Assembly (NCBI GenBank): GCA_021789695.1
Contig: JAJYJH010000001.1
Span: 186,001 to 250,000 of the forward strand
Origin: a bacterium
Lineage (GTDB): Bacteria > Elusimicrobiota > Elusimicrobia > Elusimicrobiales > UBA9959
Length of the DNA stretch: 64,000 bases
Direction of reading: 5' to 3'
Shown: positions 1-8,722 of the stretch, in pieces
How positions within the stretch are numbered: the first letter of the stretch is position 1
How the letters are laid out: every line of letters begins with the position of its first letter
Made by a program: the position numbers and the translations under genes
The notes under the pieces: model-generated
Told to the model about the DNA's origin: nothing
Databases searched by the model: none
The model's input: the letters and a program-made list of their open reading frames with translations, nothing else

Positions 1-437
1 GCCTTGAGTATGTTCCGGTAATGCACGCTGACCGAGAAGACCTTGTTCTCCACCAGCACGCCAGTGCCAGGAGGGAACCTTTCCAGTATGTCGGCCGCGG
101 CGGCGGCCAGTCGGACGCGCGCCTTCTCCGCGCGAGCGTCCCGGCTGGCGAAACCCGGGCCGCGGACCTCTATGCCGTGATTGCCGCCGTAGTAGAGGCT
201 CTTAAGGCCCACCAGCGCTCGCACCTCCGGCATCGCGCGGCCGCTGAGGATGAACACCGAGACCCCGGGCGCGGCGGCTAGGCGTTTCAGCGCCGCGCGG
301 AATTCCGGCCTGAGGCGGGCCGCCCCGGGCGTTTCCGCCAACGCGGCCAGCGTACCGTCGAAGTCCAGCGTCAACAGCAGGCGCGGGGCTGAGAGCTTTT
401 TAGCCAACGAGGCGCTGTCCTTCCAGAAGGGCTTCAT
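1..437 (-). CDS. otsB: Trehalose-6-phosphate phosphatase, partial (C-terminus beyond window edge)
   Basis: This frame begins at ATG 437 and stays open to base 1, so about 145 N-terminal residues are visible. The HAD nucleophile motif LDFDGTLA lies near residue 25. The trehalose-phosphatase signature YYGGNHGIEVRGPG follows near residue 85, and a VENKVFSVSVHYRN segment comes near the cut. The enzyme removes phosphate from trehalose 6-phosphate to give trehalose. Its start overlaps the stop of otsA (ATGA), so the two steps are translationally coupled. The call is confident; the C-terminal cap and last HAD motifs are not in view. Confidence 0.93.
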   Translation of the reverse strand, partial: MKPFWKDSASLAKKLSAPRLLLTLDFDGTLAALAETPGAARLRPEFRAALKRLAAAPGVSVFILSGRAMPEVRALVGLKSLYYGGNHGIEVRGPGFASRDARAEKARVRLAAAAADILERFPPGTGVLVENKVFSVSVHYRNILK

Positions 438-2686
438 CAGACCCCCGAGAACCCGTCCATGCGCAGCTTCATGACCTCCCCGGTAAGGTCGGCTGCCCAC
501 TTGTAGATGTTGTTCTCGTGTATCTGCCGGCGCATCCTGTCCATCCGCTCCCCTACCTCGGCTTTCGGCATGGTCAGCGCGTAGTAGATCGCGTCGGCCA
601 TCTGCTCGATGTCGTAGGGGTTCACTATCAGCGCGTCCTTGAGGTCGCGCGAGGCGCCGGCAAAACGGCTGAGTATCAGCACGCCGCCCAGGTCGTCGCG
701 GGCCGCCGCGAACTCCTTGGCCACCAGGTTCATCCCGTCGTGCAGCGACGTGACCAGGCACGCGTCGGCGATCTTATAATACTTCGTGATCTCCCTGTGC
801 TCGTGGTGCTTCTCCAAGAAGACGATCGCCTTCCAGTCCTTGGCCTTGAAGCGCCAGTTGATGCGGTCAACCTCGGCGTGCAGCTCGGCCAGGAAGCGGT
901 GGTACTGCGGGATATGCGTGCGGCTGGGCGCCCCCAGTTGGATGAACGTGAACTTCCGGACGTATTCCGGGTACTTCTCAAGGAAGCGCTCCACCGCCTT
1001 CACGCGTTCGAGCATCCCTTTTGTGTAGTCTATGCGGTCCACGCCCAGCCCTATCTTTCCGGCCTTGAGCCCGATCTCCTTCAGGATCTCCGCCGGGTCC
1101 GGCTTGGCCGCCAGCGCCCTAACTTCGCGGTCAGGCTGGGTAAAGTCAACGCTTATCGGGAAGGGCTTTACCGCCGTGACGTGGCCCTCCTTCTGCACGG
1201 TGAAATGTTCCCAGTCTATGCGCGACTCTATAGTGCGGTCCACCGTATCCAGGAAGTTGTTGCAGTAGAACTGGGTCTGGAAGCCGATCAGGTCGGCGCC
1301 CAGAAGCCCTAGCACCAGTTCCTTCTGCCAAGGGCAGATCCCGAAGGCCTCCGGGTTCGGCCACGGGATATGCCAGAAGACCGCCACGCGCGCGTCGGGA
1401 CGCGCCTGCTTTATCATGACTGGCAGCAGCGTGAAGTGGTAGTCCTGTATCAGTATGCAGGGTTCCTTAACCACCGCTATCTCCTCCAGCACGGTGCCGG
1501 CGAACTTCCTGTTGACAGCGAGGTACTGCTCCCAGTCCTCCTTCCGGAAGACCGGGCGGATGTGGGCGATATGGCACAGCGGCCAGATGCCCTCGTTGGA
1601 GAAGCCGTAGTAGTAGCCGTCCTCCTCCTCCTTGGAGAGCGGCACGCGCCGCAGGGTATAAGCCGGCTCCTCCGGCGGCACCTTTATCCGGTTGTTAGCG
1701 TCCGTCACCTCGAAATCGGCCTCGCCGCTGCCGTGGGCTATCCAGGTCCCGGCGGCTGCCTTCATAATCGGGTCCAAAGCGGTCACCAGTCCCCCGGCCG
1801 GGATGATGGCTTTGATGTCCTTGCCTTCGCGGATGTGCATATAGGGCTCCCGGTTGGAGACAACGAAGAGCGGCCGGCCGTCCATCACGATTTTTATATG
1901 CTCTTTCAGCCTCTCCGGGGTCCAGAGCGATTCTCCTTCCTGCCGCAGGCGGGCCTCCTTCTGCGCCGCCTTGCGGGCGGCCTGCAGGTTCTTGACCAGT
2001 GTCGTCGCTTCGTTGGCGATGGGCGCGAACAGGTCTCCCTTGAGCGGCGGGATGTGAGTGCCAGGCTCCCCGATGCGGAGCTTTTTCATCCATTCGGCCA
2101 TCTTCGCGATCGGGTCCACGAACGTCCATCGCACCACCAGCAGCGTGACCAGCGAAATCAGCACCATTTGCGCCAGCAGGCGCATCATGTTGCGTTTCCA
2201 CATCAGGAGCAGAGTGTAATCTATATAGGAGATGTTCGTGAACAGCTCCACGCGCGCCTTCTGGTCCTTCCCGTAGGCGAAGTCCAGCGAATACACGTAA
2301 ATCTTGGTGTCACCTATGAAGAAAGTTGTAGCCTTGCCGCCCGAGGAGGAAAGCGCCTCGTTTATCTCCGCGGCGCGGGCGAGGATGTCCGGGGTTATGG
2401 CCGAGGTACCGGACAGCAGCGTATCGCCGGGGCCGTAGACGGCGATTCCCTCCAGCCTCTTCTGGTCGTGGAGCTTGTCCGCCAGCTTCTGCAGGCCCGC
2501 GGTATTGCCGCCCTCCAGGTAGTGCATCGCGCTTTCCCTGAAGGTTTCGGCCAGCAGCGCGGACTGCCGGTTAACCTCGTTGTAAAGGCTCGTCTTCTCC
2601 TGCCCTACGTTTATCCAAGTGGAGATGAGCGCGACCACTATCATGACTACGCTCAGCGAGATTATCAGCTTGAGGGTTATGCGCAT
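437..2686 (-). CDS. otsA: Membrane-anchored trehalose-6-phosphate synthase with N-terminal sensor/HAMP-like module
   Basis: The protein is 749 aa, against roughly 450-500 for a plain GT20 enzyme. Residues 1-250 look like a receptor: a transmembrane helix (about 5-22), a putative periplasmic sensor (about 23-155), a second helix (about 160-185) and a HAMP-like linker. Residues from about 265 are the GT20 catalytic domain. Visible landmarks are [46 protein letters not shown] and [10 protein letters not shown]. The enzyme makes trehalose 6-phosphate from a nucleotide-glucose and glucose 6-phosphate. I chose the ATG at 2686 because GGAGG sits just upstream; an earlier in-frame start would translate through a strong hairpin. 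otsB follows with an ATGA overlap. That the anchor regulates synthesis is inference. Confidence 0.92.
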   Translation of the reverse strand: MRITLKLIISLSVVMIVVALISTWINVGQEKTSLYNEVNRQSALLAETFRESAMHYLEGGNTAGLQKLADKLHDQKRLEGIAVYGPGDTLLSGTSAITPDILARAAEINEALSSSGGKATTFFIGDTKIYVYSLDFAYGKDQKARVELFTNISYIDYTLLLMWKRNMMRLLAQMVLISLVTLLVVRWTFVDPIAKMAEWMKKLRIGEPGTHIPPLKGDLFAPIANEATTLVKNLQAARKAAQKEARLRQEGESLWTPERLKEHIKIVMDGRPLFVVSNREPYMHIREGKDIKAIIPAGGLVTALDPIMKAAAGTWIAHGSGEADFEVTDANNRIKVPPEEPAYTLRRVPLSKEEEDGYYYGFSNEGIWPLCHIAHIRPVFRKEDWEQYLAVNRKFAGTVLEEIAVVKEPCILIQDYHFTLLPVMIKQARPDARVAVFWHIPWPNPEAFGICPWQKELVLGLLGADLIGFQTQFYCNNFLDTVDRTIESRIDWEHFTVQKEGHVTAVKPFPISVDFTQPDREVRALAAKPDPAEILKEIGLKAGKIGLGVDRIDYTKGMLERVKAVERFLEKYPEYVRKFTFIQLGAPSRTHIPQYHRFLAELHAEVDRINWRFKAKDWKAIVFLEKHHEHREITKYYKIADACLVTSLHDGMNLVAKEFAAARDDLGGVLILSRFAGASRDLKDALIVNPYDIEQMADAIYYALTMPKAEVGERMDRMRRQIHENNIYKWAADLTGEVMKLRMDGFSGV

Positions 2687-2744
2687 CGTTCCTCCGTAAC
2701 CCGTGGCGCCGCGCGGCGGCGCTGTCGGTCCCCTAAATAAAAAT

Positions 2745-2809
2745 CCGCCATCCGGTATATACCGGAATGGCGGCCCGACCATTCCCCTTCCTCCGGGATC
2801 TCTCCCGGA
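2745..2809 (-). promoter_or_regulatory. Tandem hairpins in the otsA leader (possible attenuator)
   Basis: Reading the minus strand, a 7-bp stem TCCGGGA/TCCCGGA with a 4-nt loop (2792-2809) comes first. A second long inverted repeat (2745-2773) has arms CCGCCAT-CCGG/CCGG-ATGGCGG and a short TATA centre. The second stem is followed directly by ATTTTTATTT, the layout of an intrinsic terminator. It lies about 60 nt upstream of the otsA ATG and between it and the divergent antiporter promoter. It could attenuate otsAB or be a protein-binding palindrome; the sequence alone does not decide. Confidence 0.45.
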
Positions 2810-2859
2810 CCCTGTGTTTCCAGTCTATCATTTTTTTATAGAGGACAAAAGGATTTTTG

Positions 2860-2865
2860 TATAAT
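2860..2865 (+). promoter_or_regulatory. -10 box TATAAT upstream of the antiporter gene
   Basis: A consensus TATAAT ends 14 nt before the ATG at 2880. Transcription would begin around 2872, giving a leader of only about 8 nt. No Shine-Dalgarno sequence precedes the ATG. The -35 region is not recognisable. Confidence 0.5.
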
Positions 2866-2879
2866 TTCGGCGGCAGCCT

Positions 2880-4124
2880 ATGAACGCCGAAATCGTCCTC
2901 CTCGTCGTCAGTTCCATCGTCCTCGTTTCATATCTCTTCGATATGTTCTCGCACCGCACCAGGCTGCCGTCGGTGGTGCTGTTGATCCTCTCCGGGTTGC
3001 TGCTGCGCCTTATTTCTGACTGGACCGGCTTTGTCATCCCGTACCTGGGCTACGTACTGGCCCCGCTAGGCACGATAGGCCTTATCCTGATAGTGCTGGA
3101 AGCCGGGCTGGACCTGGAGCTGAACCTGGAGAAGACTCGCCTGATAAACAGGACCTTCCTCTCTTCCCTGGCCGGGCTGCTGCTGTGCCTTTTCGCCGTC
3201 GGGGGGCTCTACAAGTCCCTCTTCGGAGCTCCATTGCGCGTCTGCCTGATCAACGCGCTGCCGCTGGCGGTGATCAGCGGCGCGATAGCCATTTCCGGAG
3301 CCAGGCAGCTCTCCGCCGGGCGCCTGGAGTTCGTGGTCTACGAGAGCTCCTTTTCCGAGGTGCTGGGCATCCTCCTCTTTAACTTCCTGCTGGGTAAAGG
3401 GACTTTCGGCCCGGGCGCTTTCGTCTCCTTCGCCGTGGAGATCCTGCTCACCGTGGTGGTCTCGCTGTTCCTCTCGCTGGGGCTGACGGCGCTGGTAGAG
3501 CGCGTAAACCACCAGGTCAAGTATCTGCCGCTCTTCGCGCTGCTGCTGCTGCTATACGCGGCCGCTACGCTGCTGCGCTACTCCCCGCTGATTCTGGTGC
3601 TGGTCTTCGGCCTGTTCCTCAACAACATCACCCTGTTCATCCGGGGCAATATGCGGAAGTATTTCGACCTGGAGAGGATTGGAGTGGAGGTGCGGCAGTT
3701 CCGGAGCGTGATCTCGGAGACCACGTTCGTGATAAAGACGTTTTTCTTCGTGCTGCTGGGATACTCGGCCGACATCCCCAGGCTGCTGGACCGCGAGGCT
3801 CTGGCCATAGTGCTGCCCGTCATGCTGCTTTTCTACGCTTCCCGCGCGCTGCCGCTGCGCCTGCTGCTGCCCAAGCCACCCGCCTCCGCGCTGACCTATG
3901 TGGCGCCGCGCGGCCTCATGACGATACTGCTCTTCATGAGCATTCCGGCCGGCTTGCGGATAGACATCATCCCGGAGAGCGTGCTGCTGTGGACAGTGCT
4001 GCTGTCCTCGCTGGTGATGACGTGGGGCGTGATAAAGCACGCCGGACAGGAGGACCCGGAGCCGGTCATGGCCCGCCAGGAGGTCCCCGAACCCTACGAT
4101 GACGGCACCCCGGCGGAGGAATAG
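2880..4124 (+). CDS. Monovalent cation:proton antiporter
   Basis: This 414-aa protein is almost entirely hydrophobic helices (about 11-12) and matches CPA-type Na+/H+ exchangers. Landmarks are the TRLPSVVLLILSG start of the first core helices, LILVLEAGLDLEL-like residues near 70-80, and a broken-helix region AIAISGARQLSAGRLEFVVYES near 135-155. The family moves Na+ or K+ against protons across the inner membrane. No RCK/TrkA-N regulatory domain follows; the C-terminus is a short charged tail. It stands alone, divergent from otsA. With trehalose synthesis next door, a joint role in osmotic or pH stress is plausible but inferred. Ion specificity cannot be read. Confidence 0.85.
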   Translation: MNAEIVLLVVSSIVLVSYLFDMFSHRTRLPSVVLLILSGLLLRLISDWTGFVIPYLGYVLAPLGTIGLILIVLEAGLDLELNLEKTRLINRTFLSSLAGLLLCLFAVGGLYKSLFGAPLRVCLINALPLAVISGAIAISGARQLSAGRLEFVVYESSFSEVLGILLFNFLLGKGTFGPGAFVSFAVEILLTVVVSLFLSLGLTALVERVNHQVKYLPLFALLLLLYAAATLLRYSPLILVLVFGLFLNNITLFIRGNMRKYFDLERIGVEVRQFRSVISETTFVIKTFFFVLLGYSADIPRLLDREALAIVLPVMLLFYASRALPLRLLLPKPPASALTYVAPRGLMTILLFMSIPAGLRIDIIPESVLLWTVLLSSLVMTWGVIKHAGQEDPEPVMARQEVPEPYDDGTPAEE

Positions 4125-4128
4125 GCGC

Positions 4129-4150
4129 AAAAAAGCCCCGACGTCGGCTT
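4129..4150 (-). terminator. Intrinsic terminator of the pgi/S41 unit
   Basis: On the minus strand, a stem AAGCC/GGCTT with an inner self-complementary CCGACGTCGG-like loop is followed by TTTTTT. It lies 20 nt past the stop of the S41-like gene and just past the convergent antiporter stop. Confidence 0.7.
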
Positions 4151-4170
4151 GCGCTTTCTCCCGGTCCCGT

Positions 4171-5472
4171 TTAGTTATGCGCGGTCTTTTCCTTTTTAGG
4201 GAACAGGCGGCTCAGGACGAATTCGGTCTCCATCCCCCTATAGCGGCTGAGCAGCGCCGGCGTCAGTTCCAACTCCGGAGCGACCGGCGCGGTATCCCCC
4301 GGGCAGTACCCGGTGGAGACCGTATACCGCAGGCCGCTGGCCGGAAGCCGGCGCGTTTCGGGGGCGTAATAGAAAGCCGACCCTCCGCCGGTCCTTTCCC
4401 CCAACAGCTCCACGTTCTGCTTCCCTTTCAGGCGCGCGGCCAGCAGGGCGGCCGGGCCGGCGGTGCCCGGCCCGATGACTACCGTCAGCTTCCTGGAGAA
4501 CCGGGCCCCGGCTTCGCCCGGCTTGCCGTACGTCCCCCCGTAGATCAGCGCCAATAGACGATCCGCCATACGCGGGTCCCCCCCTCCGCTGTCGCGCAGG
4601 TCCAGGACAAGGTTCCTGACCCCGGAGGCGCGTATCGAAGAAAAAAAATCGCTCAGCTCCTTGCTCTCAGCGCGGGAATACTCCAGTCCGTACAAGCGCA
4701 GCCAAGCGGCGCTTTCACGGGAATAGAAGCGGAGTTGCTGTGCATGGGTCCGCGGCACGAAGCGCCTGAACTCCATAGCCGTTATCAGCGGCAGGGTCCT
4801 CTGCACGGTCCTTCCCCCGGCGGTTCTGGCCTTGAGCTCTAGTTGCGAGCCGCCGGAGAGTAGCCCGGAGAAGTTCCACCAGAAGGACTGGTCCCGGCAG
4901 AAGGCATAGGCCCGGTACGCCTTCGTCTGCCCCGGGATGAGGGCCAGCGCGGGGCGCAGGAATTCGCCGAAAGGCTTGCCGTCCGCGGACAAGAGCTCCG
5001 CCCCGTTCAGGGTCCTGTCGTCGGCCTCCGCTATGAAGAATTTCCCGGACCGGGAGGCGAGCAGGAACGGCGGGAATTTCTTCTCGGGGTCCCTGTTGTA
5101 GCGTGGGTAGCGCCAGTAAAGGCGCGTGTCCGGGTCGCCCAGGGAGGCTGCCGCCTTGAAGAGAATGCGCGCCAGGTCCAGCGTGTTCAGGCGCCCGAAG
5201 TTGTCCAGCAACGGGGCCGCGCCGGCCAGCGCCCGGGCCTTCAGCCCGGAGTAATCTGGGACCGCCCCGGGCGTGGCCGGCCGTTCTTTGGCCGCCTCGT
5301 CGAAGAAAACGGAGATATCCTCTTTGGCCTCCGCCTTCGTAACGCGCTCTTTTCTGAAGATGACCGAACCCAGGAATGCGCGCCCGCCGAAGAAGACTAT
5401 TGCAAGAAAAACCGCCACCGCCAGCAGGTCCCTGGCGGCGGCGAGGCGGCGTTTAGTCCTCTCGGCGATCAC
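4171..5472 (-). CDS. S41 (tail-specific) protease-like protein, probably without catalytic serine
   Basis: A 433-aa membrane-anchored protein. A single N-terminal helix (about 15-36) is followed by an exported region. The S41 core is visible in the C-terminal half: LVLDLRDSGGGD (288-299), the LTVVIGPGTAGPAALLA strand-turn (329-345) and a LLGERTGGGS motif (357-365). In active S41 enzymes the turn reads TxSxxE-like with the nucleophile serine; here that place is glycine 339 by my alignment. It may be a binding or scaffold homologue. It follows pgi within a few bases, so they share a transcript. Confidence 0.72.
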   Translation of the reverse strand: MIAERTKRRLAAARDLLAVAVFLAIVFFGGRAFLGSVIFRKERVTKAEAKEDISVFFDEAAKERPATPGAVPDYSGLKARALAGAAPLLDNFGRLNTLDLARILFKAAASLGDPDTRLYWRYPRYNRDPEKKFPPFLLASRSGKFFIAEADDRTLNGAELLSADGKPFGEFLRPALALIPGQTKAYRAYAFCRDQSFWWNFSGLLSGGSQLELKARTAGGRTVQRTLPLITAMEFRRFVPRTHAQQLRFYSRESAAWLRLYGLEYSRAESKELSDFFSSIRASGVRNLVLDLRDSGGGDPRMADRLLALIYGGTYGKPGEAGARFSRKLTVVIGPGTAGPAALLAARLKGKQNVELLGERTGGGSAFYYAPETRRLPASGLRYTVSTGYCPGDTAPVAPELELTPALLSRYRGMETEFVLSRLFPKKEKTAHN

Positions 5473-5475
5473 GGG

Positions 5476-7104
5476 TCACCTGCGCGAACGGTAGCGGCGT
5501 ATCAGGGCGTTGGTGGAGGTGTCGTGTGCAAGGACCGGCTCCTCCGCGGCCTCGAGCTCAGGGGCTATGCGGCCGGCGAGCACCTTGCCGAGCTCGACTC
5601 CCCACTGGTCGAAGGACCCTATCCGCCAGACGGCGCCCTGCGTGAAGACGGCGTGTTCGTAGAGCGCCACCAGCCGGCCGAGCCCGGCCGGCGTCAGCTC
5701 GTCGAGGAGCATCGTGGTGGACGGGCGGTTTCCCTCGAAGGTCTTGTGCGGTATCAGCCAGTCCTTCACGCCCTCGTCCTTCAGCTCTTCGGCGGTTTTG
5801 CCGAAGGCGAGCGCCTCGGCCTGCGCGAAGACGTTGGCCAATAGCAGGTCGTGGTGGCGGCCCAGCTTGTGGCGGGGCTTCGCGAAGGCTATGAAGTCGC
5901 ACGGTATCAGCTTGGTGCCCTGGTGAATCAACTGGTAGAACGAGTGCTGGCCGTTGGTGCCGGGCTCCCCCCAGTAGACCTGGCCGGTCTGGTAGTCCGT
6001 CTTGTGCCCGTCCAGGGTGACGCTCTTGCCGTTGCTCTCCATGGTGAGCTGCTGCAGGTAGGCCGGGAAGCGCTTCAGGTACTGTTCGTACGGGAGTACC
6101 GCTATGCTCTGCGCGCCGAAGAAGTCCGTATACCACAGGCCGAGCAGGCCCATCAGCGCGGGGAGGTTCTCCTCGAACGGGGCGTTGCGGTAATGCACGT
6201 CCATCTCGTGCGCTCCGGAGAGCATCTCTCTAAAATGCTTCGGGCCTATGGCTATCATCGTCGAGAGGCCTATGGCCGAGAACATGGAGTAGCGGCCGCC
6301 CACCCAGTCCCAGAAGCCGAACATATTCTCGGTGTCTATGCCGAACCCGGAGACCTTGGAGGCGTTAGTCGAGACGGCCACGAAGTGCTTCGCTATGGCG
6401 GCCTCGTCCTTCAGGGCCTTCAGCGCCCAGTCGCGGGCGGTGGTTGCGTTCGTCATCGTCTCCAGCGTAGTGAAGGTCTTCGAGGCCACGATGAAGAGCG
6501 TCTCTTCGGGGCGCAGGTCGCGCACGGCCTCGGCGAAGTCGGTGCCGTCCACGTTGGAGACGAAGCGGAAGGTCAGCTTGCGGTCGCTGTAGTCCTTCAA
6601 GGCCTCGTAGGCCATCACGGGGCCCAGGTCCGAGCCGCCTATGCCTATGTTGACGATGTTCCTTATGGGCTTGCCGGTGTGGCCTTTCCATTCGCCGGCG
6701 CGCACCTTGTCCGCGAACTGTTCCATCTTTTCCAGCACGGCGTGCACGTGCGGCACTACGTTCTCGCCGTCAACGACTACGGTGGCGTTTTTGGGCGCGC
6801 GCAGGGCGGTGTGCAGCACGGCGCGGCCCTCGGTGAGGTTGATCTTCTCGCCGGTGAACATATCCTCTATCTTCTCGCGCAGGCCGCTGGCCTCGGCGAG
6901 GTCGCAGAGCAGGTTCACCGTGGTGGCGGTGACGCGGTGCTTGGAATAGTCGAAGTAGACCCCGGCGGCCTCCACCGTGAACTTCTCCGCGCGCTTCGGG
7001 TCCTGCGAGAAGAGGTCGCGCAGGTGCATATCCTTTACCCTGGCGTAATGCCCCTCCAACGCCTTCCACTCCTTCATCTCTTTCAACGAAATCTGGTCTG
7101 CCAT
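5476..7104 (-). CDS. pgi: Glucose-6-phosphate isomerase
   Basis: This 542-aa enzyme interconverts glucose 6-phosphate and fructose 6-phosphate in the cytoplasm. Family signatures are clear: [10 protein letters not shown] with the phosphate-binding loop, an [12 protein letters not shown] stretch, [18 protein letters not shown] and the C-terminal [12 protein letters not shown]. Length is normal for the long bacterial/eukaryotic-type isomerase. The ATG at 7104 has AGAGGTGA upstream. It connects sugar phosphate pools to the nearby trehalose genes, which consume glucose 6-phosphate. The S41-like gene follows in the same unit. Confidence 0.97.
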   Translation of the reverse strand: MADQISLKEMKEWKALEGHYARVKDMHLRDLFSQDPKRAEKFTVEAAGVYFDYSKHRVTATTVNLLCDLAEASGLREKIEDMFTGEKINLTEGRAVLHTALRAPKNATVVVDGENVVPHVHAVLEKMEQFADKVRAGEWKGHTGKPIRNIVNIGIGGSDLGPVMAYEALKDYSDRKLTFRFVSNVDGTDFAEAVRDLRPEETLFIVASKTFTTLETMTNATTARDWALKALKDEAAIAKHFVAVSTNASKVSGFGIDTENMFGFWDWVGGRYSMFSAIGLSTMIAIGPKHFREMLSGAHEMDVHYRNAPFEENLPALMGLLGLWYTDFFGAQSIAVLPYEQYLKRFPAYLQQLTMESNGKSVTLDGHKTDYQTGQVYWGEPGTNGQHSFYQLIHQGTKLIPCDFIAFAKPRHKLGRHHDLLLANVFAQAEALAFGKTAEELKDEGVKDWLIPHKTFEGNRPSTTMLLDELTPAGLGRLVALYEHAVFTQGAVWRIGSFDQWGVELGKVLAGRIAPELEAAEEPVLAHDTSTNALIRRYRSRR

Positions 7105-7168
7105 GTTGTAATCACCTCTTTAAGAAAGATTTTACATTTATTGGAGGTTTTAAATGCAGTTTTCAATT

Positions 7169-7201
7169 GCTACAACCGGCGGCAAAGCCGCCGGTTGTAG
7201 C
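7169..7201. repeat. Perfect 15-bp inverted repeat upstream of pgi
   Basis: The arms GCTACAACCGGCGGC and GCCGCCGGTTGTAGC flank an AAA loop with no mismatch. No T-run follows on either strand, so it is not a classic terminator. The partial arm sequence TGCTACAA recurs at about 7220. It could be an operator, a transcript-stabilising stem or the relic of a small mobile element. The rest of 7105-7337 holds no gene that I recognise. Confidence 0.6.
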
Positions 7202-7337
7202 CTCCTCTCTCTCTCAGGTTTGCTACAATGGTCCACGTTGGCAAACATCTTTGGAGTGCGCCCCATCGGGTAGACAGTTAGAGGGCTAAATTGTGTGGGG
7301 TTTCTCTCTGCAATCGGGAATCACGACACAGCACAGA

Positions 7338-8393
7338 CTATTTCAATTCAAGGTTAACCGGCATTTCGGGCGTCTCGTCATTAACCTTAAAATCCAAATC
7401 CTTAATTTTCAAAATTCCGGCGCCGGAAAAACTAACGCCAAAGTCTATTTCTGAAGTGTCGGGACGCACATATAGAACGGTGGTATGCTCAGCGAATTTA
7501 GTTGTCCCGCTAACCCCAGTTTTCCACTGGAACTCATCATAGTGTGCCAGGCGCTTGCCATAAGAGTTTTTTACGGAAACCCATAGTCCAGCATATGGCG
7601 CGATGTTTTCCGAGGATAGAAAAGCAGTAAAAGAAATGTCCTTGCCCTTATAATGCGCAGGATCAATCCGTTGCTTAATTTCAAATTTATCTCTCTGACC
7701 AGCACGTGAACCATCAATAGTAAATATATTTTCATCAGCATTATTTGCGGCAAAGAAATTATATTTGCCATTCTTTATCACATCCCAACCAGGGATAGAG
7801 TTATCATCAGCCTTAGCCATAGTCAATTTCAGATTAACCGGCTCATCGGGAAGTCGTGAATAAACCATCTTTAAAGGGGAATCATTGGGAATAGTCCTAA
7901 AATCAATGTTGCCAATGTATGCTTTCCCCTTACCGGACAGGAACACCCCGAACACTATCTCCCCGGCATCCATTGGCACATCTACGGCGATTTTATGATG
8001 CCCCCATGAAGTTGTTCCCCTGACAGCAACACCATCCATATTATTTAATGCCAGTTCCGCGCCGTCTCTTCCGTCAACACGCATCCACAGTTCTACCCCA
8101 CCACTCACGTCTTCTGATTTGATATCTGCAGAAAACTCGACCCTTTCCCCTGTGTACCTAAGTGCACGTATTGTCTGTAAAATTGATACCTGCTTTCTCT
8201 CATTTTCTTTCCCTGACTCTATCAACAAAGCATTTTTATCATTAGGTGCGGCGCCCTTCAGAACTTTGACCGAAAAGTCAGTTACGCCCTTGTCACTACC
8301 AATCCCCCAACCGGTGGGGGCCTGCTCAATGGCATTTGCAAACTCGACTACCGACAAAATAGCCGCGAGAAAAATTAGTATTCTTTTGCTCAT
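7338..8393 (-). CDS. Secreted protein with two tandem jelly-roll-like domains
   Basis: A 351-aa protein with a clean signal peptide (cleavage likely after ANA, about residue 22). It contains two copies of one domain, about 25-195 and 197-351. Shared landmarks are ALRYTGERVEFSADI versus AHYKGKDISFTAFL, a GTT-x-W/F block, IVFGVFLSGKG versus IDFGVSFSGAG, and the ending PVNLKL versus PVNLEL. I recall this domain beside AraC- or sigma-type regulators and as a lone secreted module, where it resembles a carbohydrate-binding fold; the ligand is unknown. AAAGAGGAGA precedes the ATG. Its codons are clearly more AT-rich than those of the flanking genes, which suggests transfer. Confidence 0.6.
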   Translation of the reverse strand: MSKRILIFLAAILSVVEFANAIEQAPTGWGIGSDKGVTDFSVKVLKGAAPNDKNALLIESGKENERKQVSILQTIRALRYTGERVEFSADIKSEDVSGGVELWMRVDGRDGAELALNNMDGVAVRGTTSWGHHKIAVDVPMDAGEIVFGVFLSGKGKAYIGNIDFRTIPNDSPLKMVYSRLPDEPVNLKLTMAKADDNSIPGWDVIKNGKYNFFAANNADENIFTIDGSRAGQRDKFEIKQRIDPAHYKGKDISFTAFLSSENIAPYAGLWVSVKNSYGKRLAHYDEFQWKTGVSGTTKFAEHTTVLYVRPDTSEIDFGVSFSGAGILKIKDLDFKVNDETPEMPVNLELK

Positions 8394-8465
8394 AACGATA
8401 TCTCCTCTTTAACCACTGACAGTAAGCAGACTACACGGATGTGTCATTTTCTCACAAATAACGAT

Positions 8466-8615
8466 TTACTCTCCGCCTTCTGGTCCGTCTGGATTACAGA
8501 CCAAGGCACAGCTGGTATCATCGCATGTGTTTCCACATGTCGCCCCACATGTACCATTACAAGAATTCCGAAGAAGCGAATTATGCCGCAAATCCGGAAA
8601 CAAGTACGGCGACAT
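8466..8615 (-). CDS. Small cysteine-repeat ORF (49 aa), possible peptide precursor
   Basis: The frame runs from ATG 8615 to TAA 8466 and is bounded upstream by a stop. The N-terminal 18 residues have no cysteine. The rest has six cysteines at 19, 23, 27, 31, 36 and 40, spaced x3-x3-x3-x4-x3, as in NGTCGATCGNTC, and an acidic tail. Codons end in A/T more than in the conserved genes. It overlaps the end of the cas3 relic in another frame. There is no good ribosome site, so expression is doubtful. A leader-plus-Cys-core layout is what RiPP precursors look like, but no maturase is nearby. Confidence 0.3.
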   Translation of the reverse strand: MSPYLFPDLRHNSLLRNSCNGTCGATCGNTCDDTSCALVCNPDGPEGGE

Positions 8616-8712
8616 TATTTAAGTGCTCGTCCAGCGGCTGCCATTCGCTCCTGTGGGCGGCGGCGCCGTCCGGGCCGGTTTTTGTGTGGGCACAGTATTT
8701 AGCGTCTTTCAT
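8581..8712 (-). pseudogene. Cas3 HD-nuclease N-terminal relic (43 codons)
   Basis: From ATG 8712 the frame gives 43 residues. It begins MKDAKYCAHT, and further on SEWQPLDEHLNNVAVL is followed by SGFAA and a stop. An AH(S/T) near the start, then WQPLxEHLxxVA, then xxFAA is the usual beginning of the CRISPR-associated Cas3 HD domain, including its first metal-ligand region. The frame then stops; the HDxGK motif and helicase are absent. It lies 10 nt after the BRO gene. I read it as a stump left by deletion or insertion in a type I CRISPR-Cas locus. No array or other cas gene is in the window. Confidence 0.6.
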
Positions 8713-8722
8713 CTGTTTTGCC

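Noticed and set aside
7201-7337. Possible insertion-sequence end (GGGTAGACAGTTAGAGG-like stretch)
   Set aside because: No matching second terminal repeat, target duplication or transposase fragment could be found.
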